Shown one piece after another: positions 1 to 12,374 of a stretch of DNA of 64,000 bases (position 1 is its first letter; each line of letters begins with the position of its first letter). This DNA comes from Meloidogyne chitwoodi (taxonomy: Eukaryota; Nematoda; Chromadorea; Rhabditida; Meloidogynidae): positions 2,588,233 through 2,652,232 of the forward strand of contig JACZZP010000005.1 in the NCBI GenBank assembly GCA_015183035.1, given 5' to 3'. The notes under the pieces were generated by a model, which worked only from the letters and a program-made list of their open reading frames with translations, had not been told where the DNA came from and ran no database searches. The translations under genes were made by a program, and so were the position numbers.

Positions 1-253
1 TTGCTACTCTCAACTTGTAGCACCCCCAAATTTCAAATAGTTAAAATGATCTTCATGTAATCCTAAAAATATTTTTACTTTTCTGTAAGATGTTTAAAAT
101 TATATTATTTTCCAATTTTAAATATAACTTTTCCAAGGGAACTTTGATTCTTTTCCAGGAACACATAAATATTTTTGCAAACTGAAGCAGTGCTTCAGTT
201 AAATTTATAAACAAAGAAAGATTAAAAAAGTCAATTTAATAAAAATAATTTAG

Positions 254-1504
254 GATTTAGCCTACAAATTTCTTGAATATGAAGAAGAAAAATCAATGTT
301 TTTTCCCGAATTGAAAAACACAATAGCGAAAATATGGGCAGATCCAATAGTTCAAAAGGAGATTTTACCTCGAGGGAATGAATTTAATTTTTACGAAAGT
401 TGTCCTTAGTAAGTTATTTGAAAGGAAAATTAAAGAAATAATTGTTAAAATCAAAACTTTGGGTCGAAAATTACTGGGCATGTTCTATTTTTTTTATAAT
501 TTTATCAAGCTTTCTCAATGCACTGGACAGAATATTTTCTCCAAATTATGTGCCAACAACTCAAGATGTATTAATGCTTAGAATTATTACAACAGGCATT
601 ATTGAGGTTATTTTGTAATTTATTTATTTTTAATTTTAAACGTATGAATTATTTTTAAATTGGTGTTTTATAAGCTTAATACATATAATTTCAATGTTTC
701 TTCGTTCGTTTTTTTTTTTTGATTTATTTTTGCAAGTCATTTTATAAAAATGACTAATCTCAATACTAGCCAAAGTCTAATAATTCCAAAAGTTTTAATT
801 TAAGCTAAAATTTGAAATCAAAAATGTCAATTTTCGTGTATTTGATGTTGGAGGACAACGAAGTGAACGGAAAAAGTGGATACACTGTTTTGACGTTTAT
901 ATTTATTTTTAAAGTTTAAAAATAATTAAAAAAAATAGGATGTTCATGCTATAATATTCGTCGTTGCATTAAGCGAATTTGACCAAGTACTTTTTGAAGA
1001 TATTAAAACCGTTAGTTTATTAAAAAATAATGTGGTAATATGAATTTAAATTTTATTCATTTTTAAGAATCGAATGATTGAGTCACTTCGTTTGTTTCGT
1101 TCAGTGTGTAATTCACGTTGGTTCTACAATACAGCAATGATTCTTTTCCTGAACAAAAAAGATAAATTTGCTGAAAAAGTTAAAACAACCTCAATTCAAT
1201 GTTTATTTAAAAATTATATTGGTAAATCTATAAAAAATTTTATTTTCAACATTATTTCAAAATTAAGGTCCTAACACATATGAAGACCAAATTAAATATA
1301 TCGAAGAAAAATTTTCTAGTTTAAATTCAAATCCAAACAAAGCACTATTTATACATGAAACTTGTGCTACTGACACAAATCAGGTAAAATTAATATCTTA
1401 AACTTAAATTTAAAATAAAATATCAACTTAAGATTCAATTGATACTCGAAAACGTTATCGATGTGCTTTTACGTAAAATCCTCCATGGTTATGGTCTTTA
1501 TTGA
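254..1504 (+). CDS. G-protein alpha subunit (copy 1), 5' end not in window
   Basis: Heterotrimeric G-protein alpha subunit, a GTP switch on the inner plasma membrane coupled to seven-helix receptors. Visible exons are 254-408, 510-606, 805-894, 939-1010, 1068-1221, 1268-1383 and 1433-1504; phases agree and give 251 residues of the C-terminal two thirds. Motifs in order: helical-domain IWADP, switch [10 protein letters not shown] (catalytic Arg and Mg-binding Thr kept), switch [19 protein letters not shown] with catalytic Gln, base-binding NKKD and TCATDTNQ. The C-terminus is HGYGLY, so the Cys four residues from the end found in Gi/Go types is replaced by Tyr. The N-terminus and P-loop exons should lie left of base 1, although a decayed 5' end cannot be excluded. 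First of four plus-strand G-alpha genes here. Confidence 0.88.
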
Positions 1505-1892
1505 TTTATCTATTATATTTGTTTTTTTATATTTAAATTTTATATTTTTAAATATTGTTTTAAAATTCTTACTTTACGAGATTGACATTTTGATTTTTTA
1601 AACTCAAAACAAAAAATAAAGAAGGCACTTAAATTTATTAGATTTGTTGAAATATGCGAGAAGTTCAAAGTATTTATTTCTTTATTTTTAAGATTTTCTG
1701 AAAAAGCCTATTTTTTTCACTTTTCTTCCATGAAATATACGAATTTCTACAATATCAGACAATTTTAAAATTTTTTATCGAATGGAAATAATACTAAATA
1801 GAAAAATCTACTATCTCAATTTAAATCACAAATCTCTTTTCTTCAAACTTTGAAGGATTTTCTTTAAATATTCTTTTCAAGCACAGCATCTA
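1505..1892. other. Gene-free stretch
   Basis: AT-rich DNA between the converging 3' ends of the first G-alpha gene and a minus-strand secreted-protein gene. No coding exon or repeat seen. Confidence 0.5.
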
Positions 1893-2783
1893 TTAAAAAC
1901 AGAAAAAGCCGAAGCATTTTTTCTTTCTAGATTTTTTAATATTTGACTTCGGTTGCTTCGAATATGCTTCTACATGATCATATTCGTCTTCATCTTTCTC
2001 AATAATAGACTCCAAATTTTTTGTTGACATTGATTGTATTTCATGTTCCTTAATTATTTTATATTTTTTGAGTAATTGAAATTTTTGAATTTTGCCTGCT
2101 TAAAAAAATATCCTCAAAATGCATGAAGTTAGTCACTTAGAGACAAACGAAATTCGAAGGTTCAAAATACCTACTTTAACATGAGATATGTTGTTTTGTT
2201 GCATATCTTGTTTTATCGTTCGGCTTGATAAATGCACTCCATGATTGTCATACTTTCTTTTTGGCATTCCTCCAAACACTGGTGACTCATACCGAGTAAA
2301 ATCGTTAAGTTGTATCCGATTTTGATCAAAGCCTTTTGGAACAGTATATTCGTCAGTATTCAGTGGTAAAGGATATTCTTCAATAGTATTCTTAAATATT
2401 TTTATATATTCTATTAAGTTTGAAGAAACTCGGGTATTTTATCAACATAATATACATACTCCAATACTCCGAATTTGACGCTAGTGTTCGTTCGATGGAT
2501 TATATTCTTCAAGCTAACCATTTTTTATCTACGTATCTCTGTTATTTCTTCAAAAAATAGCCTGAAGCAATATCATCCATTGAACGATGACAATCGTGTC
2601 AAATTCGGAGTTTGTGGATATACATATTACTCAAGTATTGTTTCATTATTATTTAATAAAAATATTTAGCTTTTAAGATACATTATCAGAATATAAAAAT
2701 TCGCTGAGAGTAGTTGGACATACCACCACAACCAATAGATAATTAAATAATAAATATAATAATATCAAATTTGATAATAGCAT
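1893..2783 (-). CDS. Secreted orphan protein with basic, Cys-containing tail
   Basis: Family not recognised. Three exons on the minus strand (2783-2682, 2390-2171, 2095-1893) join in phase to give 174 residues. Residues 1 to about 26 form a hydrophobic signal peptide starting MLLSNLILLYLLFNYLL. The middle is polar, with motifs EEYPLPLNTDEYTVPKG and YESPVFGGMPKRKYDNHG. The end is lysine-rich and closes with KKSRKKKCFGFFCF. No transmembrane segment follows the signal, so secretion is likely. Intron 1 (2391-2681) is unusually long for this region because it contains a terminal-inverted-repeat element. The alternative donor at the end of exon 2 (GTAGGT) breaks the frame, while GTATTT four bases further on keeps it open. 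Confidence 0.72.
2440..2640. mobile_element. MITE-like inverted-repeat element in an intron
   Basis: The left end reads ACTCCGAATTTGACGCTAG (about 2465-2483). The right end, on the other strand, reads ACTCCGAATTTGACACGAT, and inner similarity continues (GTTCGATGGATTATATTCTTCAAGCT against GTTCAATGGATGATATTGCTTCAGGCT, shown in parts: TCAATGGATGATAT / TCGATGGATTATAT). No coding capacity. Exact ends and target duplication were not resolved. A relative lies at 54845-55055. Confidence 0.6.
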
Positions 2784-4295
2784 TACTACTAGCGATTGGA
2801 GTTAAATTTAAAAATAATTAAAAAATAAATATTAAAATTTAAAAATAAAAATATTATTTAAATGCCTCTTAATAATAAAATTCAATGCTTTATGAAGAAA
2901 TTGACTGAGAGGGCCATTAGGCAAATACTAACAATAAGACACCCCCGCCCGGGCAATTTACACCAACGCATAATTAAAAAAAATCAGATGGTTGTGGAGC
3001 GTAGGCAGAGTGTGTTTTGCCTCTGATTAAACTACAATAAGGACATGTGAAGTTTCTTTCAATTTTTTGTTCAGTTTTTTTTTCAAAATAATATAATTTT
3101 TAAATTAAAATAGAAAAAAGTCAATTCCGATAATTATTTTTAAAATAAATAATTTAATGTTTAAAAATTATCAAACGATTCTTTAAATAGCTGAAAATAT
3201 TAATTGAGAGAAAATATGAATGAAAACAAATCAACATATTTATTTGTACTTAATAATTTATTTTTTATAATGTTTTAAATAATTTGTTTGTTCAGTTGTT
3301 TTGTCTAAGGTTTATAATTCCAGCAATTTTTATTAATTTATTCCTTGTTTTTTACTGTTTTATCCAGAAATTTGTTAGTTCCGTAGTTCTATTCTGAAAC
3401 TGGAACTGCATAGTCCCGGAACTGGAACAGGAATTTTTTCATCACTGGTAAGGCAAAATCTGAAAAAGGTGAATCAAATTTAAAAGTTTAAGGAATTCTG
3501 TGGATTCGATACATATATTTTTTAATAGTAAAGCATTCTCGAAAAAGGGCATTTAGTAAAAAAAAGTCAATAAATTAAACATTAATCTATTTATAAAATA
3601 TACAAAGCGCAACGCATGGCAATAAAAAATGGCATTTTGCCAGAATTACCTTTAAATTTTTTTACACCCTATCTATCTAAAAGCGCTCTAACACATGTTT
3701 TTCAGACTAGCATTCGCTGGGCGAGCTGCTGTTGATCTCAACTATAATGGAAATAAAAATTCTAACATCTTTCATAAGTTCAGCAATATATTTAGGAAAG
3801 TGTAAAAAGAAGGAAATAAGTATAAAAATAAGCATCGTATATTTGAAAGTTTGAATATATACTGATTTCTTCGGAGAAACACTATTTTATTTTTTTAAAT
3901 TTAGTGTTTTTAAGGATTACAGAATCCCCTGACTCTAAAAACTTATTTTTTTTATCAAAGGCATGTGTATTAGGCATGAAAAAGCGACACAATCTTATGC
4001 CTTTCTCTTATTCTATCCTCTCTTACTTCTTTTCTTTGAATCCCATGTGAATTGAAGCTGCCACGCATAATCTATTTTGAGGAATTAACACTCCCATTAT
4101 GGCACTTTCTTTATTTTATTTATTAAAAATTTTTTTTTAATATTCTAAGGCCAAAACTTACCTTAATTTATCTAACGTTTTACAATAATTTAGGAAGATA
4201 TAATTCTAGAGAAACCCTGAATCATCTCAGGCATAATATCTTATTTTAGTTTTATTTTTCAAATTTTTCATAAATTTTGAATTTTCAGATTAAAA
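2784..4295. other. Gene-free stretch between divergent genes
   Basis: AT-rich intergenic DNA that should hold the promoters of two divergent secreted-protein genes. It contains a GC-rich patch near 2940-3030 and a GGAACTGGAAC-type patch at about 3385-3440 that loosely recalls the short element at 47127. No exon could be supported. Confidence 0.45.
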
Positions 4296-5422
4296 ATGAG
4301 TAAATGCCTTAAGATATTAGTCTGTAATTTATTTTTCTTACATTTACTGCATTTTTGTTTTGTTGGAGGAATGTTTAGTAGGAGTAATTCTCATAATAGA
4401 GTTCATGTATGTTTATAATTTTATTTTTGTTTGTTTTTAAAGCTCGGAAATTGATTGTATACGTTTCAAACTAAAATTTTTTAAAAATAAAAAACACACT
4501 AAAAAATCATTAAGCAAAACAATTATTATTAATTAAAACTGAAGATTTTGTTCACGAGAATAATCGAAAAGTAATGAAAATTTTCAATCAATCAAATTTT
4601 GAAAATGGGGAACCTCATTGTGAAAAATGTAAATAATAATATTTTGAATTAATTTTTAAGCATGAAAATAGAACTCGCCAACAAGCTGAACCGCTTGAAA
4701 ATGTTTTAATTGGAGGACTCGCACCCCCATCATCTCCTGCAGATATATCACCAGAGGGTTCCCCTGTGAGTTCCCCTGTGCGTGTACCAACTTATTCAGA
4801 CGATGAGGAAACAATTAGACGTAATGTGCTATATGGTGTAAATCCTACATTTACTGATCAAGATGGACAAGAGGTAGACAAATAATATATAAATTAAGGA
4901 GAAAGAATAAAAAAAATAAAATTATTAAAAATTTTGAATTAAGGATCCACCTTATGACAGCAGCAGTGATATTTCTCACTCTATAGCTAGTTCAGTTCCA
5001 AACTCTAGAGCTAGTTCACCACGAGAATACAATAATAATTTTAATCAATATTTTGCTCATATGGCAGTAAGTATAAACAATTTTAAAACAACCAAAAAGC
5101 AAATAACTTTTTAAAAATATTGTAAAATTGTAAATTTAAGTTTCTACTTTAAAAAGTGGTTAATTATCTAAATTAAAATTTATTTTAGTTAGTGAATGAT
5201 GATCAAGGCGTGGGTTCCATCCATGTAGATAGTGAACAAGAAATTGATGACAATAATACAAATGTAGGAGCTGTTCCACATCTCGGTCGTAATCGTTTGA
5301 GACGTAATCATCGTGCTAATCGTGGACGCTTAAATCGCCGTAATCATGAAAATTCATCTTCAAGTCCTCGACAACATAATCACCGTACTCTCCGTAGAAG
5401 TGGTTCTATTAATCAACCCTAG
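4296..5422 (+). CDS. Secreted orphan protein, Ser/Pro-rich with Arg/Asn-rich tail
   Basis: Family not recognised. Four exons (4296-4406, 4661-4873, 4944-5066, 5189-5422), all phase 0 and each with GT and AG borders, give 226 residues. Residues 1 to about 25 are a signal peptide (ILVCNLFFLHLLHFCFVGG). Exon 2 is proline/serine-rich (APPSSPADISPEGSPVSSP); exon 3 is serine- and asparagine-rich. Exon 4 starts acidic and ends in a strongly basic Arg/Asn/His stretch (GRNRLRRNHRANRGRLNRRN) closing with RRSGSINQP. The basic tail could bind nucleic acid or act as a nuclear-localisation signal if the protein is delivered into another cell; that is inference only. No close paralogue in the window. Confidence 0.75.
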
Positions 5423-6177
5423 AAGCAAAATTCATTGACGGTAATTAGTAAATTCATTGCTTTTTTACATTATTTTGAACGCTTCTTTCTCATTTGTTGC
5501 ATTTTTTATTCTTTCACCGAATTTTTTGACTTATTCCTTTAAATTTGTGAATTTTACAATTCTTAAAATTTTTGGGAGAAGAAAAAATGCATATAAAAAG
5601 CGATTTTGATTTATTTATTCATACCATATTTTCTAAATATGTATTTGTTGTGCCTCATCGTAGTTTATTTAATTCATACAATTATTTATATTATTTTTAG
5701 CTACTAACGTTTAACTATTTTGCATTTTTCCAACTTTAATGAAACTTCAACACATTCTGAAAATTGAACTTTCCCATAATTTCAATGACTACTAGCAAAC
5801 TTTTTATAAAATTATCAACTTTTTTAAATGTTTTTTGTTTAACTTTTAAATTTTTGATCTAAATTTTTTATTTTATTAAAGCTATCTGAACTTTTAAAAA
5901 ATTTAAAATAAGGTGAGCTTTATCTCCTTCTATTTGTTCTCCCTGAAATATACTGGTTGAAGTAACTCTTCGCTTGGAATAGCAATGTGTCCGAATAAAA
6001 AATATTATTTTAGTATTAACAAATGTATTTTATTACAATTTAAAAATACAATTTTTGATGAGACAATAGAAATAAACCAAATTTTTTATCATTGAAGTTT
6101 AAGAAATGTACATAAATTTAATAAATGTGCATGATTTTTGTTCTTAATACTTTTTAAAAGGAAATTTCTTGTTCAAA
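5423..6177. other. Gene-free stretch between converging genes
   Basis: AT-rich 3' flanks of two converging secreted-protein genes. Nothing else seen. Confidence 0.5.
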
Positions 6178-6634
6178 TCAAAGGTATACATAGTCTTTGT
6201 AAAGCGGCGTTTCATGAGTTGTTGTTTCAAACAAATTGTCATTTAAATTAATTATCTTTTTACCTTTGCCTTTTGTTTCAGTATTGCAATCCTTCTTGTT
6301 TTTGTTTTTATTATTATTTGCATCTCGCTTCTAGCAAAAATAAAAATTAAAAAAAAAATTGAATTAATTTAGATTTGATGAACTAATTGAATTTTTTGAG
6401 AGAAAATTTACACTAATTTCTCATTATTTTTTGATTACTTTTCAGTGAAATTTACAGATATAAAAGACTGAATCAATTGTACACTATTTAAACTTAATAT
6501 TAAACCTTGCGGAAGAGTGCTTCAGGCCAATATTCAGGATCTTGTGCAGAAACTCCTTTAATATTTTCATTTTTTATCAATCCAATAATAAAAAATAAAA
6601 CAATAAAATAACTTAAAAATAATAATTTTTTCAT
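6178..6634 (-). CDS. Small secreted orphan protein, Lys/Asn-rich
   Basis: Family not recognised. Two exons (6634-6506 and 6330-6178) join in phase 0 to give 93 residues. The first 20 or so residues are a signal peptide (MKKLLFLSYFIVLFFIIGL). The mature part has EYWPEALFRK, then directly after the splice KRDANNN, giving a KKR cluster that could serve as a proprotein-convertase site, then a Lys/Asn-rich stretch, one Cys, and an acidic to neutral end (ETPLYKDYVYL). A neuropeptide-like precursor is possible, but there is no repeated peptide or amidation glycine. Minus strand, between a secreted-protein gene and the second G-alpha gene. Confidence 0.68.
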
Positions 6635-8477
6635 TTTGAGGGGATAGAATTTAAATAAATATTAATTTATTTTAAAAATGAAAGTTAAGCTTACTGACTT
6701 TTATTAATATTTTTACCCCATCCAACATGGTTGTGCTAAAACAAATAAAATATTTAAATAATCACGTAAAAAATTAAATACGTGTAAATTCAAAAAATTA
6801 TTAAGGGTAAAATTCACCTTTTTATTTTAAAATTTCCACAGCTGGTATATTCTCAAATGTTGTATATTCTCAATTTAAAAAAAATTATTGCTTTTCAATT
6901 TTTAGTCAATAAATCGCTACTTTATTTTACCTGTTTCCATGGTTGTTTATTGTTACTTTTTAGCCTTATTAATTTTGTTAAAAACATGGAAGTATTATTT
7001 TATACGAAAAAATTTAAAATTTTAAACGTATTTATATATTTATTTATATTTTTTATAAAATTATGTTTTATTTAATTAAGTTATATTTTTAGCATTCAAT
7101 GTAAACGTGGATATTTTTGGAAACTAAAAAAGGTATAGAGACTAATAAATATATTTGTCTCGAATAATGCTACACCCATATATAAAAAATCACATGAAAT
7201 TTTATTTTTAAAAAACTCTTAATAGTATTATTTAAATCCGAAAACAACTTTTTTATCTTTGCAATTATTAATTTATTTTATTTAATAAAACAAATGTTTG
7301 CACAAAAATGTTCTCAATTACCTACATAAATACATATAATTAATTTTTTATTCTATTCACCATTTAATTTTTAATAACAATTATCTTATTATTATCTTGC
7401 TTCTTTGCAGTTCCAAAAATAAAGAAAATAATTTTTCATTTTATTTTTGCTAAAACAATAAATTCTTTTTAAGCCATATAAAACAATTAAAATAAAATTA
7501 CTATGAATTATGCCATAATTAATTTTTGAGTAAAATTAAATAATTTAACATTTAAATAAATTCTATTTTTTGCTAGGGATTTATTTTCTATTTTTGGGAG
7601 AAAATTTCCTTTTTGTTATTTAAATCTAAAAATTCTATACAAAATACTTAAATATTAATTTAATCTAAAAAACTTATATATAAAAAATATAAATTTACAT
7701 AGAACTAGTTCAATTATTTTATTTTATGGCATGAGGACGGCCAAGAATTTGTAGTCTAAGTAGGACCATTAATCTTCCTCCTGATACTTAATAAAAGTAA
7801 AAAATTAAATTCCTTGTAACATTTATCCCCATATACTTTTTTGTATTTTAATATGAAACTAAATAAGGGTTTGATTTAAATTATTTATTAGTATATCCAA
7901 TGCTTTTACCAATTGCTTAGGCTATTTTAGTAGGCTGGATTCAGGTTATTTTACTGTTCACTTTTACTCAGTTTTAATGTAAACCTTCATAAATAATTAA
8001 AAAATAAATTTAATTTTTGGTTTTTATTTCAATCATATTGCTTAACGTACTTTTATTCTTTTTTTTCACAAGCCTTTCTACTAATTAGAATTGTTAAAGT
8101 TGTGTTACCATGACATTTACAATTTGATAAATATATTCTAGCCAATCTAATAAAAGTTGGGGGTTATTTTATTTACCTAATATCTAACTAAAACATTTCT
8201 GTTTAGAAAATGTTTATTCTAATGTTGTAACAATTTTTACTTGTCTTTATAAAATTTCATAACAATAAGTACATTTTTACTATGTAATTAAAATCGTAAA
8301 CAGTAATAATTTGTAGTTAATAATTTAATTTAATGTATTTTAAATTATATTTTTCTAATCTTTTTCTATTATTTTTTGGTTTATTGATTGTATTTAAATT
8401 GGTTTTTAATTTTTAAAATTTAAAAAGCATATTAAGCTCAAAATTTACCAAATAATTTAAATTCATAAAGATAAAAA
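6635..8477. other. Gene-free stretch upstream of G-alpha copy 2
   Basis: About 1.8 kb of very AT-rich DNA between divergent genes, presumably with their promoters. Short open frames here are only long runs of AT-rich codons. No repeat or RNA gene recognised. Confidence 0.5.
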
Positions 8478-10413
8478 ATGGGTATTTGCCAAAGTCAAGA
8501 AGAAAAAGAATTGGAAACAAAGACAAAACAAATTGACAAAGTATTATTACAGGTAATATAATTTTTAAAAATAATATATAGGTAATTTTCTCATTTTTCA
8601 GTCTCATATTGCTCATCAAAAAATTGTTAAACTGCTTCTGCTTGGTTATTAAAATAATTTTATTTAGAAAATTTATTAAGAGAAAAGCTTAAATAATTTT
8701 GATTATTTTTTTAGGTGCTGGTGAATGTGGAAAGAGTACAATTCTAAAGCAAATGAGGTAAATAAATATTAAATAAACATTTACTATTTTTATTATTTAG
8801 AATTTTGCATGACCATGGGTTTACTGAAGAGGAAAGAGAAAAGCAGAAATTTGCTGTTTATAATAATACTGGTAAATTATTTTTTTAAATAAATTAGTAT
8901 AAGTAATTATTGAACTTTTATTATAGTTATGGCAATGGCTACATTACTTCATGGAATGGCTAAATTGAATATTCCTTTCGATAATCGAGGTTTAGAGGTA
9001 TTTTAATGTTGAAAATAATTATTTTGTAAATTTTATTAATTTTGTGAATTTTCTGATTTTATTCTGATTTAAAAAAAATTTAATTCTGATTTTTTAAAAA
9101 TGAATTTTGATATTTTTAAATCAATTCTGAAATATAAATTCTGATTTTTTAAAAATTATTTCTGATTTTTAAAAAATTAATCTGATTAAAAATATTAAAT
9201 CTAATTTTATTCTGATTTTTTAAAAATTAATTTTGATTAGGTATAATATTTCTGATATTTTCATTTTTAGCCTGCTGCTCACATTGTACTCGATATAGTC
9301 AGAAGAGGTGAAGAATCCGAACCCCTGTGCGAGGAATTGGTACTTGCAATCAAAGCACTATGGGCAGACAGAAATTTAAGAGAAAAGGTATTACCACGAG
9401 GGCAAGAGTTTCAACTTGTCGAAAACAGCAAATAGTGAGTTTTAATATAATTTAACTTTTCTTAATTTTACTTTTAAATTGAATAATTTAGTTTTCTTGA
9501 TGCTATCGATCGGACATCCAAACCTGATTATAGGCCTACGGAACATGATATTCTCTTAAGCAGAATTAAAACAACAGGAATAATTGAGGTAGGATATGTA
9601 ACTTAAATTAAAAAAACAATCCCCCATATTTATTTAATTGCCAATTTAATATGCTTTATTTTATTAAACATTTTAGTCCTTAAATTTAGGTTGGATTTAA
9701 AATGAAATCTGTTGACTTTATGGTCTTTGATGTTGGTGGACAGGTTAAAATTAATATAATTTTCAAAAATTATTTTTTATGAACTTTAGCGTTCAGAAAG
9801 GAAAAAATGGATTCATTGCTTTGAAAATGTCAATTCAATTATTTTTATAACTGCTATTAGTGAATTTGATCAGGTTCTGTTTGAGGATGAGACAACGGTA
9901 AAATTTTAATTTTTTTCTTTTGCATTGATGGGCTTTATTTAATCAAAAATAAAAAAACTATTTTTAGAATCGAATGTTAGAATCAATGCGACTTTTTGAA
10001 AGTATATGCAATTCTAGATGGTTTATAAATACTTCAATGATTGTTTTTCTCAACAAAACAGATTTATTTATTGAAAAAATTAAAAGAACATCAATTAAAG
10101 TTTGCTTTAATGATTTTAAAGGTTAAATTTTAAAAATATTACACATATTTAATAACTCATTAAATTTATAGGTTCTGACACTTACAACGACCAAGTAAAA
10201 TTTATTGAAGAAAAATTTGAAGCAATGAATGCAAATCCAGATAAAACTCTGTATATGCATCAAACTTGTGCTACTGATACTAATCAAGTAATTTAAATTA
10301 AAATGTTATTTAACCTAATTTATTTCAAAATTTTAATTTAGGTGCAACTCATTCTTGATTCTGTCATTGATCTAATTATTCAAACAAATTTACAGGGATG
10401 TGGTTTATATTAA
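8478..10413 (+). CDS. G-protein alpha subunit (copy 2), full length
   Basis: Full-length G-protein alpha subunit of about 355 residues in twelve exons. The N-terminus MGICQS fits myristoylation at Gly2 and palmitoylation at Cys4, which anchor the protein to the plasma membrane. Motifs: P-loop [13 protein letters not shown] (the usual GAGESGKS with Ser changed to Cys), helical-domain LWADR, switch [10 protein letters not shown], switch [19 protein letters not shown], base-binding NKTD and TCATDTNQ, C-terminus LQGCGLY. The Cys four residues from the end is the residue ADP-ribosylated in Gi/Go proteins, so this copy is the most Gi-like. All catalytic residues (Arg in switch I, Gln in switch II) are present. 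Probably active; the receptor partner is unknown. Confidence 0.93.
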
Positions 10414-10554
10414 TAATATAAATATTTATTAAATTGATAAATCTAATTAAAAATTTTATTTTTTATAACTTTTATTAATTTGTTGTGTAATATACACAAA
10501 TATTTTATTTTGAAAAATAATTAAAACAAAAATTCCAAAATTTTTCTGTACTTT

Positions 10555-10921
10555 TTAACAAGGAGGTGTAGTTCTAGTAAATGTACTACTACTACTGGAT
10601 AAATTTCTTTTAATTTTTGTGTTTGCCCAGCCTGATTCACATATTGAGTGGCCACAACATTGCCCACAAATGTTTGCACCCTTTTAAAGTAAAAACAGAT
10701 TTATAAACAACAAAATATATTTTAGAAGGAAATTCAATCTCAGAGAAAGAACTATCCCACAAAAGAAAATAATTTGTAAAATCTACTTTCGAAAGTAAAC
10801 ATTGTCTTAGCATTTGATGCCTTCTGCATTTTGAACAAGGTCCCATACATGCAAATTGACAAGCACAGGTACAACGGCATGAATCTTTTGCGCATCGAAT
10901 TCCTCCACAATGAATTGTCAT
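10555..10921 (-). CDS. Small Cys-rich protein, no signal peptide
   Basis: Family not recognised. Two exons (10921-10787 and 10680-10555) join in phase 0 to give 86 residues. The first exon is Cys-dense (GGIRCAKDSCRCTCACQFAC, then MGPCSKCRRH), and the second continues GANICGQCCGHSICESGWAN before a Ser/Thr-rich basic tail (KIKRNLSSSSSTFTRTTPPC). No hydrophobic leader is visible, so an intracellular metal-binding or disulfide-rich protein is as likely as a secreted one. The unspliced frame runs on through the intron, but the spliced form restores Cys-rich coding, which is why the intron is preferred. Confidence 0.6.
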
Positions 10922-11401
10922 TTTTAATTATTAAATTTTAATATTTAAAAAAAGTAATTAAGTGTCAAATAATAAATTAATGGTTACAAAATTAAAGCAA
11001 AAAGTAAGAAAAAAATAAAGAAATAAAAAGAATTGAACAGTAATAAATGACAAATAAATAAATGAACACATGCTTGTTTAGCTTTGTAGCTAAACACATG
11101 TTTAGCTACAATGAAGAAATAACAAGTTAAAATAAACATTGTAGTATTTTGATGTTTATCGATTTTGATTAACGTTATAGTTTAATTAAAGGAATATATT
11201 TTTGATTTCCAATAAATTTTAAATTTTATAAAAAATTTTGAGTGTTTCGTAACAATAACTTGACTGAAAAAATCAAAATTTTAGAATTGTATAATTTTTT
11301 AAGTTTTTTTATTTTTATTTAAATTTAATTTTTTAATAAATATTTTTCATTAGCAAAATTTCATATGAAAATCAAAGCACACTGCACTTTTTTAATGTAT
11401 T
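10922..11401. other. Gene-free stretch with a short palindrome
   Basis: AT-rich intergenic DNA. The palindrome at 11086-11109 has 11-base arms (GTAGCTAAACA / TGTTTAGCTAC) around a 2-base loop. No exon seen. Confidence 0.5.
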
Positions 11402-11539
11402 ATGGCATTCGTAAAATTGATACGAAGGCGTAGGCTATGGTTTTTTGGCATATTACTTCTTTCTCTCCACATATGTAAATGTGTAGCAGTGAATGAAGCC
11501 TCGGCAAAATTTTACATGGGCTATACATTAAGAAATTAA
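11402..11539 (+). CDS. Candidate 45-residue secreted peptide
   Basis: Uninterrupted frame of 45 codons. It starts MAFVKLIRRRRLWFFGILLL, then SLHICKCVAV, then NEASAKFYMGYTLRN and stop. Basic residues followed by a hydrophobic core make a convincing signal peptide, leaving a short mature peptide of about 15 residues. The local GC content is higher than in the flanks. No splice signals are needed. It could be a first exon of a longer gene or chance. Evidence is composition and leader only. Confidence 0.35.
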   Translation: MAFVKLIRRRRLWFFGILLLSLHICKCVAVNEASAKFYMGYTLRN

Positions 11540-12083
11540 AGATTATTCAGTGTGTTTTAATTTTCTTTTAAAATTTTGGCTATATGATTTAATACAAAAG
11601 GTCTCAAGTAAAAACACACTTAAAATCAAAATATAGTTTTACGAACTTGAAATTTTAATTAATAAAGCGTTCACTAGTCTTTAAATTTATTTATTAATGC
11701 CTTTGTTAAAAAAATTAACATAAAATTTTTTTATTTTTTAAATTTATTTAAAAAGAGAAGCAAAACACACTGCTTTAATCTCTATTCTACTTTTTCTATT
11801 ATGATCAGGCAAATCCTAAGAGGGCGTTACATATTTTGGATTTTCCTACCGATTCTAATATTAAAGCGAGGCATTCAATTATTTCTTCACTTATTTTATT
11901 TAGAATTTAATATTTGAGTTTTAAATTTTAATTAAGATTTTTTACGCGAATTATTAGCTAGAGATTTCAGGACGGTTGTAAAGGCTTTTTATTTTTAATA
12001 TTTTGTATTTTTGTAAAAAATGTTTAATTATATTTTTAGCTATCAAATTATATTCATATACTTTTTAAATTTGTAAAAAACAA

Positions 12084-12374
12084 ATGGATAAATTTATTAT
12101 GCTCATAGCAATATTTGTGGGTTTTTGTGTCAATTGTGTTTTATCGATGTATTTATCGCCTCAATGGTCAGCTTCGAAATCTCCGCTGCATATAGGTGTA
12201 AAGGGTTTACAGGGGAGTGAAATTAAAGGACTTAACTTACACGCTATTAATGGCAAACATTTTCAATACTCATTAGAAGGAAGCGCTAAATTCAATGATC
12301 ATGGGTTACTTTATGTTTTTAAACAAAAGAACTTTAGAAAAAACAAAAAAAAATTTGTCATACAAAGGAATTAA
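12084..12374 (+). CDS. Small secreted orphan protein, single exon
   Basis: Family not recognised. One open frame of 96 residues. The leader MDKFIMLIAIFVGFCVNCVL ends near residue 21 (cleavage around VLS/MYL). The mature part is about 75 residues, rich in Gly, Lys and His (GVKGLQGSEIKGLNLHAING), ending in a lysine-rich tail (KNFRKNKKKFVIQRN). No Cys in the mature region. A downstream terminal exon at 12817-12960 was tested as a continuation, but no donor in the right phase was found, so the two are listed separately. Confidence 0.6.
   Translation: MDKFIMLIAIFVGFCVNCVLSMYLSPQWSASKSPLHIGVKGLQGSEIKGLNLHAINGKHFQYSLEGSAKFNDHGLLYVFKQKNFRKNKKKFVIQRN

Noticed and set aside
2892..3026. 44-codon frame in a GC-richer patch
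   Set aside because: Short, no leader, no motif, no splice partner.
6857..7075. 72-codon hydrophobic open frame
   Set aside because: Composed of AT-rich codons (Phe, Leu, Ile, Lys), with no leader structure followed by a mature domain and no splice context.
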